A stretch of 64,000 nt of DNA from Pseudohongiella acticola. Its GTDB lineage: Bacteria > Pseudomonadota > Gammaproteobacteria > Pseudomonadales > Pseudohongiellaceae. The notes under the pieces were generated by a model. That model searched no databases, was not told where the DNA came from, and worked only from the letters and a program-made list of their open reading frames with translations. Both the position numbers and the translations under genes were made by a program. Below, piece by piece: positions 9,825 to 18,219 of this stretch. Where the stretch lies: NCBI RefSeq assembly GCF_001758195.1, contig NZ_MASR01000001.1, forward strand, positions 806,001-870,000. Direction: 5' to 3'. Every line of letters starts with the position of its first letter. The first letter of the stretch is position 1.

Positions 9825-11384
9825 TCATTTCAGCTTGTGTTTCAGCACCTTGCCTGACGGTGCCGTTGGCAACTGCTCCATAAACAGGATTCGTGACGGG
9901 CGTTTGTACGCGGTGAGCAGAGGCTTGATGAAGGCCTGCAGCTCAGCTTCCGTCAGGTCGCTGTCGGCAGCACGCTGCACCCAGGCGACGACTTCTTCAT
10001 TGCCTTCCTGCTGTTGTCCAACCACAGCACACAATAGCACTCCCGGGTGTTTGGAGATAACCCCTTCCACCTCCGGCGGATAAACATTGAACCCGGAGTG
10101 AATAATAAGCTCTTTGCTGCGTCCGGCGATATGAACATTGCCGGCGCTATCCAGCCGCACCAGGTCTCCTGTGTTCAGGTAACCCTCTGAATCCAGCGCT
10201 GCGGCTGTCGCCTGCGGATTGCGATAGTAGCCCAGCATGATATTGGGCCCCCGGATGTGCAGTTCTCCAACCTCACCTGCTGCCACCGGTTCACCATCAA
10301 CACCCAGCAGTCGCGACTCCAGCCCGGGCAGCAAGCGCCCGACACTGCAAGACGATAACGGTTCGTTATATCGCACCTGACAGATGGTGGGCCCGCTCTC
10401 GGTCATGCCATAGGCATTGAGCAGTGGCATGGCAAACAGGGTTTCAGTTTTTTCCTTGATCGCAGGGTCAAGCGGCGCGCCGCCACTGTACATAAATCGC
10501 AAAGCCGGCATATCCGATGATGTCAGCCCCTGCGCGCGAGCAAAGTCCGCCAGTCTGGCAAACATTGCCGGTACACCGAACAAACCGGTGATGCCCTGTT
10601 CACGCATGGTGACCATGGCGGTTGCGGGCTCAAAACGATCGGCCAGCACCAACTCGGCACCAACGTAAACCGACGCCAGTAACACCGCCGCCAGTCCAAA
10701 CACATGCGATACCGGCAACACCAGATAAACCCGATCGCTGGCTCGCAATCCGCGCAGAGCACTGCTGACGGCAGCCACATAGAGCACATTGCGGTGTGTG
10801 AGCATGACCCCTTTGGGATCTCCGGTGGTGCCAGTGGTGTAAATCAGGGTAAATACACCAGCGTCAATCAGACTGTTTTCCTCCGGCCTGACGTCGACCG
10901 ACAGATAACGAACGCCTACCTGACCTGCACCCAGCATCAGCTGGGCGCTGTTGTCCAGATCACGGTAGGGCTGCCAGCGCTCAGCTGCGGCGGCGGAATC
11001 AAGAAAATACAACACCAGACGGGGTTCGCAATGCAGCCGAATGCGATCCAGTTCCGCCTCTGCCATGCGCGCATTGACCACGACCGGCCAGGCGGACAGT
11101 TCACTCAACGCCAGTATGACTACAACCAGTGGCACACAATTTTCATTCACCAGCATGACCCGGTCACCGGCACTGACGCCTGCGTCATGTAGTTGCTGTT
11201 GCGCATCACGCACGGCGTCAGCGAGTTGACCATAATTTAGTGCTCGACCAAGATGGTCGCGCACGGCAGCCGACGCTGCATTGTCCCGGGCATGCTGTAA
11301 CAGGGCATCACTGACCCGCTCGGGCAGACGACTGATCAGGGTCTGCGGCAATTGACCCAACAGCCGATCGTCATTAGATTGCAT
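9825..11384 (-). CDS. AMP-binding acyl-CoA synthetase (long/medium-chain acyl-CoA ligase-like)
   Basis: The protein has 519 residues. It starts at the ATG at 11384, with GGAG close upstream. The ANL-superfamily motifs are complete: P-loop TLIYTTGTTGDPKGVMLTH (about residue 180), NAYGMTESG, the hinge aspartate in YLNTGDLVRLD, the C-terminal domain with GRSKELIIHSGFNVYPPEVE, and the catalytic Lys in APSGKVLKHK near the end. It activates a carboxylic acid to an acyl-AMP and then a CoA thioester; chain length is not predictable by eye. First gene of the operon with the GST and Nudix hydrolase. There is no linked carrier protein, so I read it as general acid metabolism rather than part of the biosynthetic cluster. 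Confidence 0.88.
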   Translation of the reverse strand: MQSNDDRLLGQLPQTLISRLPERVSDALLQHARDNAASAAVRDHLGRALNYGQLADAVRDAQQQLHDAGVSAGDRVMLVNENCVPLVVVILALSELSAWPVVVNARMAEAELDRIRLHCEPRLVLYFLDSAAAAERWQPYRDLDNSAQLMLGAGQVGVRYLSVDVRPEENSLIDAGVFTLIYTTGTTGDPKGVMLTHRNVLYVAAVSSALRGLRASDRVYLVLPVSHVFGLAAVLLASVYVGAELVLADRFEPATAMVTMREQGITGLFGVPAMFARLADFARAQGLTSSDMPALRFMYSGGAPLDPAIKEKTETLFAMPLLNAYGMTESGPTICQVRYNEPLSSCSVGRLLPGLESRLLGVDGEPVAAGEVGELHIRGPNIMLGYYRNPQATAAALDSEGYLNTGDLVRLDSAGNVHIAGRSKELIIHSGFNVYPPEVEGVISKHPGVLLCAVVGQQQEGNEEVVAWVQRAADSDLTEAELQAFIKPLLTAYKRPSRILFMEQLPTAPSGKVLKHKLK

Positions 11385-11409
11385 AGGTTCTCCGAATCCT
11401 TAGCTGTCA

Positions 11410-12729
11410 GTGGTCAACCCCATGTCAACCAACTACTCATCCACACGCTCATCCAAACACTCAACCACCACAACCGAGGCAGGCAAAGCCACGGCGCGCC
11501 GCATTCTTCTGTTGAGTGCCTATGATGCCCATAGTCATCAGCAGTGGCGACACACCTTGTGTGACATGTTTCCCGATGACCACTGGACCTGTCTCAGTCT
11601 GCCGCCGCGACACTTTGCCTGGCGCGTTCGTGGCAATAGTCTGAGCTGGGCATTTAACCACCGGCAGACCTTGACTGACAACTATGACCTGCTAATCGTG
11701 ACATCGCTGACCGATTTGAGCAGCCTTCGAGGGTTTGTGCCAGAACTGACATGTTTGCCGACGCTGGTTTATTTTCATGAGAATCAGTTTGGTTATCCCA
11801 CAAACACGCCACCCAGCCCTCCAGCCCATCCTGCAGCGACGCAAGCGCCCGATCTGACAGCTGGACATCCGAATGCAAAGCAGACCAACGACCAGAGCAA
11901 CAAAGTCAATGCCCAGGTTCTGAGCCTCTACACCGCTCTGTGTGCTGACCATATTGCATTCAACAGCCACTGGAATCAGCGCAGCTTCTTTGACGGATTG
12001 GAAAAACTGTTAACAAAACTGCCAGACCACGTCCCCGACGGATTGATGCAGCAATTGCGGGCAAGATCATCGGTGCTTGCAGTGCCCTTGCCGGACCGAC
12101 TCTTTCCTGAAAACGCCAACCAAAATAATGACACCAGGCACTTGCCAGGCAAGAACGATACCCTGCAAATTGTATGGAATCATCGCCATGAATACGACAA
12201 AGGACCGGCGCTGCTGCTGGCCATCGTTCAGAGGCTGGTTAGCCAAGGGCTGTCGTTTCGCCTGCATCTGCTGGGACAGCGGTTCCGCAATGAGCCTGAG
12301 GAGTTCAGTCGAATCCGGACCTTACTGGCACAGCACTACACTGAGTTCGACATAGCACCGGGGATCGATAAATGGTTACCGTCGCGAAAAGAGTATGAAC
12401 AAACCCTGACGCAGTCCGATATCGTGTTGTCCACGGCATTGCATGACTTTCAGGGGCTGTCGATACTGGAGGCGATGGCACTGGGTTGTATACCACTGGC
12501 ACCGGCTGCGCTGGCCTATCCAGAGTACATTGATGCTGACTACCTGTATGACGTATCCGGCTGCGCATTGTCAGAACAGGCTGCTGCTGCCTGCGAAAAA
12601 ATCATCACCTGGCACGGGCAATGGCAACACCTGGCAGTGCGCCCGCCAGCGATCGATGTCAGTCAGTTCAGCACCGATGTAATGCGTGAGCCCTGGGCGG
12701 AGGTGATGACAAGGTTGCTTGCGCCCTGA
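11410..12729 (+). CDS. GT-B glycosyltransferase of the tRNA-queuosine alpha-mannosyltransferase (GTDC1/DUF3524) family
   Basis: The protein has 439 residues from a GTG at 11410; an ATG at 11422 is an alternative and neither has a strong ribosome-binding site. The N-terminal DUF3524 domain is characteristic: ILLLSAYDAHSHQQWR, LPPRHFAWRVRGN, VYFHENQFGYP and HIAFNSHWNQRSF. The C-terminal GT4-like half contains IVWNHRHEYDKGP and the nucleotide-sugar loop FQGLSILEAMALGCIPLAP. Human GTDC1 mannosylates queuosine-34 of tRNA-Asp; bacterial members share the fold, but the substrate here is unproven. A low-complexity Ser/Thr-rich N-terminus and a variable linker near residues 133-160 are unlike the core. 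It is divergent from the acyl-CoA synthetase, with only 25 bases between the starts. Confidence 0.82.
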   Translation: MVNPMSTNYSSTRSSKHSTTTTEAGKATARRILLLSAYDAHSHQQWRHTLCDMFPDDHWTCLSLPPRHFAWRVRGNSLSWAFNHRQTLTDNYDLLIVTSLTDLSSLRGFVPELTCLPTLVYFHENQFGYPTNTPPSPPAHPAATQAPDLTAGHPNAKQTNDQSNKVNAQVLSLYTALCADHIAFNSHWNQRSFFDGLEKLLTKLPDHVPDGLMQQLRARSSVLAVPLPDRLFPENANQNNDTRHLPGKNDTLQIVWNHRHEYDKGPALLLAIVQRLVSQGLSFRLHLLGQRFRNEPEEFSRIRTLLAQHYTEFDIAPGIDKWLPSRKEYEQTLTQSDIVLSTALHDFQGLSILEAMALGCIPLAPAALAYPEYIDADYLYDVSGCALSEQAAAACEKIITWHGQWQHLAVRPPAIDVSQFSTDVMREPWAEVMTRLLAP

Positions 12730-12735
12730 AAACGC

Positions 12736-12764
12736 TTGTCGCATTTGAGCCTACGCGCTAAAGT
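12736..12764 (+). promoter_or_regulatory. Candidate sigma-70 promoter for mltB-like gene
   Basis: TTGTCG at 12736-12741 and TAAAGT at 12759-12764 are separated by 17 bases, about 84 bases before the ATG of the lytic transglycosylase gene. The hexamers match the consensus only in part (3 of 6 and 4 of 6), so this is a weak prediction. Confidence 0.25.
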
Positions 12765-12847
12765 TACCGCCGTTACGGCTATCGAATTTACAATTATTGC
12801 CATTATCAAACATGAATCTGTGGGTTCCAACAGACTCGGGAGTACGC

Positions 12848-13900
12848 ATGCGGCTATCACACGTTAAAAACCTTTTTGTCCTGCTCGGCATGCTGTCACT
12901 GCCATTGACTCTTTCAGCGCAGGACGCAGAAGGCGAAAACAATGACGCGGCTTTCCAGAGCTGGCTGGCTGATTTTCGTGACGATGCACTGGCACGAGGC
13001 ATCAGCGCCAGCACTCTGGATAGCGTGCTGCCTGAAATCCAGCAACAGCGTCAGGTGGTGCAGGCCGACCGCAGTCAGGCGGAGTTCGTCAATACTTATG
13101 AACGCTATCTGCGCCGCGTTAATCCCTCCCGTATAGAAGCGGGCAAGGAGTTGATGGAAGAGCACGGCGACATGATTCGTGAGGTTTCAGCGCAATACGG
13201 AGTGCAGCACCGTTTTGTGGTGGCAATTCTGGGCCTGGAGAGTAACTACGGCAGTTTCCCGATCACCGAACCGCTGTTCAGCGTTATTGCAACGCTGGCC
13301 TTTGATGGCCGCCGTGGCGAGATGTTCCGTAATGAGCTGTACGCGGCACTGGAAATCATCGACAAGGGTTATGCCACACCGGACATGATGAAAAGCTCCT
13401 GGGCTGGTGCGCTGGGCATTGTCCAGTTTACCCCGAGCAGCTTTCTGCGACTGGCGGTGGACCATGACGGCGATGGTCGCATCGATCTGTGGACCATGGG
13501 GCCAGACGTAATTGCATCAGTAGCGAATTATCTGAGCTCTACGGGCTGGCGTGATGATCAGACCTGGGGCCGCGAAGTCAGTCTGCCTTCAGGCGGAGAG
13601 CAGTCCTTGCCGGCGCCACAGGAGGTGGGTATGACACCGGAAGCCCAATGCCGGTCATTCCAGAGCATGGGCGCCTGGCGACCTCTCAGTGACTGGCAAC
13701 AGCTGGGTGTGCGTCGGGCCGATGGCAGCAATCTGCCTACCCGCGATCTGCCGGCAGCGTTGATCATTGGTGACGAAGGTGACGACAAGGGTTATCTGGT
13801 CTACCGAAACTTCTGCTCTGTCATGCGCTACAACCCAGCCTTCCGCTACGCCCTGTCCGTTTCACTGCTGGCCGACGCAATAGACGATATCCGCGATTGA
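12848..13900 (+). CDS. MltB-family lytic murein transglycosylase
   Basis: The start is the ATG at 12848, preceded by GGGAG five bases upstream. This gives 350 residues with a signal peptide (MRLSHVKNLFVLLGMLSLPL, cleavage near SAQ); no lipobox Cys is visible. The catalytic region is clear: FVVAILGLESNYGSF with the catalytic Glu, then the SLT/MltB core with SSWAGALGIVQFTPSSF and DGDGRIDLW, and VASVANYLSSTGW-type sequence. The enzyme cleaves peptidoglycan glycan strands to 1,6-anhydro-muropeptides in the periplasm. It converges on the MltD-like gene across a 189-base gap holding a long inverted repeat. Confidence 0.92.
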   Translation: MRLSHVKNLFVLLGMLSLPLTLSAQDAEGENNDAAFQSWLADFRDDALARGISASTLDSVLPEIQQQRQVVQADRSQAEFVNTYERYLRRVNPSRIEAGKELMEEHGDMIREVSAQYGVQHRFVVAILGLESNYGSFPITEPLFSVIATLAFDGRRGEMFRNELYAALEIIDKGYATPDMMKSSWAGALGIVQFTPSSFLRLAVDHDGDGRIDLWTMGPDVIASVANYLSSTGWRDDQTWGREVSLPSGGEQSLPAPQEVGMTPEAQCRSFQSMGAWRPLSDWQQLGVRRADGSNLPTRDLPAALIIGDEGDDKGYLVYRNFCSVMRYNPAFRYALSVSLLADAIDDIRD

Positions 13901-13939
13901 GGTTGGGCAGGTAAGCAAGGTGCACATTTCGATAGGGTC

Positions 13940-14058
13940 GTCAGCCGAGTTTGGTTAACTTATTCCGGAGACGCCCGTGAACCCATCCATGGGGGGCTCG
14001 GTGACAACCATCCAAGGGTTGTCAACGCTCCTCCATAAGTTAACCAAACCCGACTGAC
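13940..14058. repeat. Long imperfect inverted repeat (bidirectional terminator or MITE-like palindrome)
   Basis: The left arm at 13940-13970 (gtcagccgagtttggttaac plus following bases) pairs with the right arm at 14029-14058 (ending ggttaacc-type sequence into cgactgac). The arms are about 30 bases each with a few mismatches. Nested inside is a perfect stem GACAACC/GGTTGTC at 14003-14022. The element fills the gap between the convergent MltB-like and MltD-like genes. It could terminate transcription from both sides, although neither end has a clear T-run. Its size and structure equally suit a mobile, repeated palindromic element. Confidence 0.7.
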
Positions 14059-14089
14059 TCGTGCCAGATTCTGACGAGGCGCGGGATCA

Positions 14090-16321
14090 TCAGGCATCGT
14101 CGTCGCGGGAGACAATCGGGAAAACAATTTCCTGACCGACACGCACGCGACTAAAATCCAGCCCCGGGTTGTACTGCCGTAGCAGCCACAACGGTACCGA
14201 ATATCGCTGCCGCGCGATGCTGGCGATATTTTCGTTCGCCGCCAGCTCATGTCGCGCCAGATCCTGGATACGGTAGTTGCGGAAGAAGTTCTCCTGCTGC
14301 GCGACATGGAACTGCCGCCGACGCAACTCAAACTCCTCCTGATTGACTTCACCAAAATCCAGCTGCAGTCTCTCACCGATAATCAGGGGCTGATTAAAGC
14401 TCAGCCGATTCAGGTCACGCAGCGACTGCGTCGAAATATTCAGCCAATCTGCAAAATGACCCAGCGTTTCCGACGCCTGAATTTCAGCAGTACCGTTGCC
14501 CGCCACCGAATAGTCTGATGGATCCGCAGACAGCGCACGTATTGCCAGTTCATTACTCGCACTGACGCTCAAATCCGGCTCCACTGCCAGGTCATCCGCT
14601 ACTTCTTCGGACATTGCCTGCAGTGCCAGACGATCGCCATGAATTTCGGCATCATATTCAGGCGGCCCCACCAGGTCGCGCGCAGACTCATCGGTATCCT
14701 CCATGACCACGGGCTCCGCCGTCACCTGCTGATCCACAGCAGATGTGTAAGCCACTGACATTAACTGCGCCTCATCGCCTGTCGGTATACGAAGTGCCTG
14801 TCCAGCATAAATACGATGCGGGTCTGTAATACCGTTCAGCCGGAGAAGGTCCGACTCACTGACGCCAAGACGGGCCGCGATCCGTGACACGGTATCACCT
14901 GCCCTGACACTGTAGCTGTCGCCGGTGCTTACAACCGCAGCAACAACTTCTGGCGCTGCCGACTCGGCGCTGCCCGACGCTAGGGTCTGAGTTACCATGC
15001 TGGTATCGTGCGGCAACAGCAGCGTCTGGCCGATCTGTATGCGATGCTGATTGTCGAGCTGATTCAGAGATACCAGCTGCCCTACCGAGGTGTCAAAACG
15101 ACCGGCAATCGCCGACAGACTGTCGCCCCGTTGCACGACATAATTCACATCCGGCGTCTGATAGGCAAACATTTGCCCGGCCGGCACCCTGCCTATCAGC
15201 GTAGCCAGCGGTGCATTGATTGAGTTGCGCTGAATTTTGACCGTGTAACCGCGTGGAATGCGTTTGCCACCCTGCCATACCACCGGACGCAGCGCCGGGT
15301 TATCAAAACGAAGCTGATCCAGCGTGACACCCAGGGTTGCAGCCAATGTGTCAGCCTCAATGTAAGCGTCCAGTTCGAACTCATCGTATTGCGGTGCGGA
15401 ATCCAGATGCAGAAGGCCGAACAAAGCCTGAGCCCGTCGTTCCACATCCAGAACCGCGAGAAATTGGGGATAGAAATTGCGTGAAGCAAAACCGAATGCG
15501 CGGCCGTTATAGTTGGCGATGATATCTTCGATCTGGTCACTGCCCACTTCACGTACCGCTCGTGCCAGCCCGCCCGCGCCATGGTTGTATGCGGTCAGTG
15601 CCAGTGGCCATTGCCCCAGCAGGTTGTAGTTGTATTCCAGCAGGCTCATGGCGGCATGTGTGGCGACGTAAGGGTCCATACGCTCATCCACGACATTGTC
15701 GATGCGCATGAAACGTTGCCCCGTGGCCCTTATGAACTGCCACATCCCAGCGGCATTGGCGTGCGAGTACGCCCCAGGGTGAAACGAGGATTCAACATGC
15801 GGCAGCGCACCGAGCTCCACCGGCAATCCGCGTTCGCTGGCAACCCGCGTGATATGCTCGCGGTAGGCGCCTGAACGAATCAGGCCTGCCACAAACCGGT
15901 CGGACTGACCCAGCTGAAATCGTACACGGGTGGCTGCTTCTGCCAACTGGGCGTCGCTGACCCCTTCCGGCCAGGCATCCAGCGTTTGCTGTTGAGTCAG
16001 AGTAAGACCGCTGCGTTTACCGGTCGCCAGAATGTTCAGGTCCTCGACTATCCGGCTTCGGTATTGCTCAATCTCCCGGCGATTGTAATCAACCGTGCGG
16101 TAAACCACGGCCAGATTGCGGGCATCATGCAAAAACCCGCTGTCCGTATCAACTTCAGTGTAGATACGGGTCCAGAAACGGATCGCAGGCTCCAGTTCTG
16201 CTGGCCTGGGCAGAGCTTCGGACTGGGCATGGACCGGCTCCGTCGACTGTATCAGCAAGCCCAGCAGGCCTAAAAAACACCCTAACGCCATTCGATGCAG
16301 GCTTGTTTTTATCATCAGCAT
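14090..16321 (-). CDS. MltD-like membrane-bound lytic transglycosylase with LysM repeats
   Basis: The protein has 743 residues; alternative starts at 16321 and 16315 both keep the signal peptide (LHRMALGCFLGLLGLLIQ, cleavage near VHAQ). The SLT domain lies at about 130-290 and holds the catalytic Glu in LGALPHVESSFHPGA, followed by NAAGMWQFIRATGQRF and LTAYNHGAGGLARAV. Four LysM-like modules follow: two clear ones (YVVQRGDSLSAIAGRF and YSVRAGDTVSRIAARL) and two degenerate ones near the C-terminus (GHFADWLNISTQSLRDLN and ENIASIARQRYSVP). LysM modules bind glycan. The protein is periplasmic and acts on peptidoglycan. It is longer than E. coli MltD because of the extra degenerate repeats and an acidic linker. 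Confidence 0.9.
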   Translation of the reverse strand: MLMIKTSLHRMALGCFLGLLGLLIQSTEPVHAQSEALPRPAELEPAIRFWTRIYTEVDTDSGFLHDARNLAVVYRTVDYNRREIEQYRSRIVEDLNILATGKRSGLTLTQQQTLDAWPEGVSDAQLAEAATRVRFQLGQSDRFVAGLIRSGAYREHITRVASERGLPVELGALPHVESSFHPGAYSHANAAGMWQFIRATGQRFMRIDNVVDERMDPYVATHAAMSLLEYNYNLLGQWPLALTAYNHGAGGLARAVREVGSDQIEDIIANYNGRAFGFASRNFYPQFLAVLDVERRAQALFGLLHLDSAPQYDEFELDAYIEADTLAATLGVTLDQLRFDNPALRPVVWQGGKRIPRGYTVKIQRNSINAPLATLIGRVPAGQMFAYQTPDVNYVVQRGDSLSAIAGRFDTSVGQLVSLNQLDNQHRIQIGQTLLLPHDTSMVTQTLASGSAESAAPEVVAAVVSTGDSYSVRAGDTVSRIAARLGVSESDLLRLNGITDPHRIYAGQALRIPTGDEAQLMSVAYTSAVDQQVTAEPVVMEDTDESARDLVGPPEYDAEIHGDRLALQAMSEEVADDLAVEPDLSVSASNELAIRALSADPSDYSVAGNGTAEIQASETLGHFADWLNISTQSLRDLNRLSFNQPLIIGERLQLDFGEVNQEEFELRRRQFHVAQQENFFRNYRIQDLARHELAANENIASIARQRYSVPLWLLRQYNPGLDFSRVRVGQEIVFPIVSRDDDA

Positions 16322-16474
16322 AATTCACAAAACTCTGAATTCAATCGAAAAATTGGAAAATGGCATACTCCATCGCGTTATACCGGCTTTTACGCGGACA
16401 ACAGCTCGGTTCGCCAATGGCATTATCCACTGATCTTGCCCGCGCCAACGCACCCTGTCAACTCCGTCCAGCGT

Positions 16475-16503
16475 TTCCATCACTGCCGCAATTACACTAT
16501 ACT
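16475..16503 (+). promoter_or_regulatory. Candidate sigma-70 promoter for the PanP-like gene
   Basis: TTCCAT at 16475-16480 and TATACT at 16498-16503 are spaced by 17 bases. The start codon at 16534 would sit behind a leader of roughly 25 bases. The -10 hexamer is good and the -35 is poor. It lies in the 212-base gap between the divergent MltD-like and PanP-like genes. Confidence 0.4.
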
Positions 16504-16533
16504 GCGCACCCCGTGTCTGGATGAGCGCCCCTA

Positions 16534-18219
16534 ATGACCAGCAATATGCACACCAGCAACAAGCTCGCGAGCAAGAAACTGGCCGAGGCCAGCCTTGAGT
16601 CTCTGTACCGCATTTTCACGGTACCGGAAGCCCCGGATTCGACGCTCGGCCAGATCGATCAGTCAATCTCACAGAACCTTGCCGGGTTCCTGCAACAGCA
16701 TATCGTCGCTGCAGAGCGAGATCTTGCCGACATAGAACGGGATTTCGCCGATCCCCATATTCCGGAGCAGCCTACCTTTGTATCGGACCAGATCCAGTTT
16801 GTATTAGACAAACTTGTAGCGCAGTCTGTGCATATTTCCGCGCCCAGCTTTGTTGGCCACATGACATCAGCGCTGCCCTATTTCATGCTGCCGCTGTCAC
16901 GCATCATGATGGCACTGAATCAGAATCTGGTTAAAGTGGAGACGTCCAAGGCGTTCACGCCGATGGAGCGCCAGGTAATCGGCATGGTGCACCACCTGAT
17001 TTATCAGCAGAACGATGATTTCTACCAGCGCTGGATGCATGATCGCGGCCATGCCCTGGGCAGCTTCTGCTCGGGTGGCACCATTGCCAATCTGACCGCA
17101 TTATGGGCGGCGCGTAACAATGTGCTGGCACCACAGGGAGATTTCGCTGGTCTGGGTCAGGACGGGTTACTGGCTGGCATGCAGCATTACGGCTACAAGG
17201 GCATGGCAGTGCTGGTGTCGGAACGGGGACACTACTCTCTGGGTAAGGCCGCCGACATTCTTGGTATTGGGCGCCGATCGCTGATTGGCATTGAAACCGA
17301 TGCCAACAACAAAATCCGAACCGACCTGCTGGCACGCAAATGCGATGAACTGAAACAACAGAATATTAAGGTGATGGCGATCGTGGGTATTGTCGGCACC
17401 TCGGAAACAGGCAATGTCGATCCGCTGGATGCGATGGCTGATATCGCCGCCGAACGAGGCATTCACTTTCACGTCGACTCTGCCTGGGGTGGACCGACAC
17501 TGTTTTCTGATAAGTACCGATCCTTACTGAAAGGTATCGAACGCGCCGATTCAGTGACACTTGATGCCCATAAGCAGCTGTACGTGCCCATGGGCGCCGG
17601 GATTTGCGTGTTTCGCAACCCTGAAACCCTGAGTAGCGTTGAACATCACGCCGAATACATCATACGTAAAGGCTCCAAGGATCTGGGCAGTCATACCGTG
17701 GAAGGATCTCGACCTGGCATGGCCATTCTGGTGCATTCAGGCCTGCAGATTATCGGGCGACAAGGTTACGAGTTACTGATTGATCAAGGTATCGAGAAAG
17801 CGCGCGCGTTCGCTGACATGATCAAGGCCAATCCGGACTTTGAGTTAATCAGCGAACCTGAGCTCAACATCCTGACCTATCGCTACGCGCCGGCGGACGT
17901 TCAGCAGGCCTTGCTTGCTGCGCCAGTAAACTTACGCAAAGAAGTGAATGAGCTGTTAAACGGCTTGACTAAGCGCCTGCAGAAGACCCAACGCGGGCTG
18001 GGCCGCTCGTTTGTATCGCGCACGCGACTCAATCCGGTCAAGTACGATCGCGATCCGGTCATTGTCTTCCGGGCAGTGCTGGCTAACCCGTTAACTACCC
18101 TGGACATCCTGACCGACATGCTGGCTGAACAGCAGGAAATCGCTGACTCACCAGCGATTCAGGAACTGACAGGACAAATCAGACAGCGACTCCGCGGCAC
18201 TGAACATCACAGAGAGTAG
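16534..18219 (+). CDS. panP: PLP-dependent aspartate/glutamate decarboxylase, PanP-like
   Basis: The protein has 561 residues. It belongs to the group-II PLP decarboxylases: SGGTIANLTALWAARN, the pocket His and Asp in GIHFHVDSAWGGP, and the Schiff-base Lys in SVTLDAHKQLYVPMG. Overall it matches the PanP family, which replaces PanD in many gammaproteobacteria and makes beta-alanine from aspartate for pantothenate. Beta-alanine is part of the phosphopantetheine arm used by the carrier domains of the biosynthetic cluster, but the gene is about 2 kb outside that cluster, so any link is only metabolic. The 3' end overlaps the convergent beta-barrel gene by 13 bases. Glutamate decarboxylase activity remains an alternative. 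Confidence 0.82.
   Translation: MTSNMHTSNKLASKKLAEASLESLYRIFTVPEAPDSTLGQIDQSISQNLAGFLQQHIVAAERDLADIERDFADPHIPEQPTFVSDQIQFVLDKLVAQSVHISAPSFVGHMTSALPYFMLPLSRIMMALNQNLVKVETSKAFTPMERQVIGMVHHLIYQQNDDFYQRWMHDRGHALGSFCSGGTIANLTALWAARNNVLAPQGDFAGLGQDGLLAGMQHYGYKGMAVLVSERGHYSLGKAADILGIGRRSLIGIETDANNKIRTDLLARKCDELKQQNIKVMAIVGIVGTSETGNVDPLDAMADIAAERGIHFHVDSAWGGPTLFSDKYRSLLKGIERADSVTLDAHKQLYVPMGAGICVFRNPETLSSVEHHAEYIIRKGSKDLGSHTVEGSRPGMAILVHSGLQIIGRQGYELLIDQGIEKARAFADMIKANPDFELISEPELNILTYRYAPADVQQALLAAPVNLRKEVNELLNGLTKRLQKTQRGLGRSFVSRTRLNPVKYDRDPVIVFRAVLANPLTTLDILTDMLAEQQEIADSPAIQELTGQIRQRLRGTEHHRE

Noticed and set aside
13960-14376. 138-codon minus-strand frame across the end of the MltD-like gene
   Set aside because: It runs through the inverted repeat and a shifted frame of mltD, with low-complexity Ser/Arg sequence.
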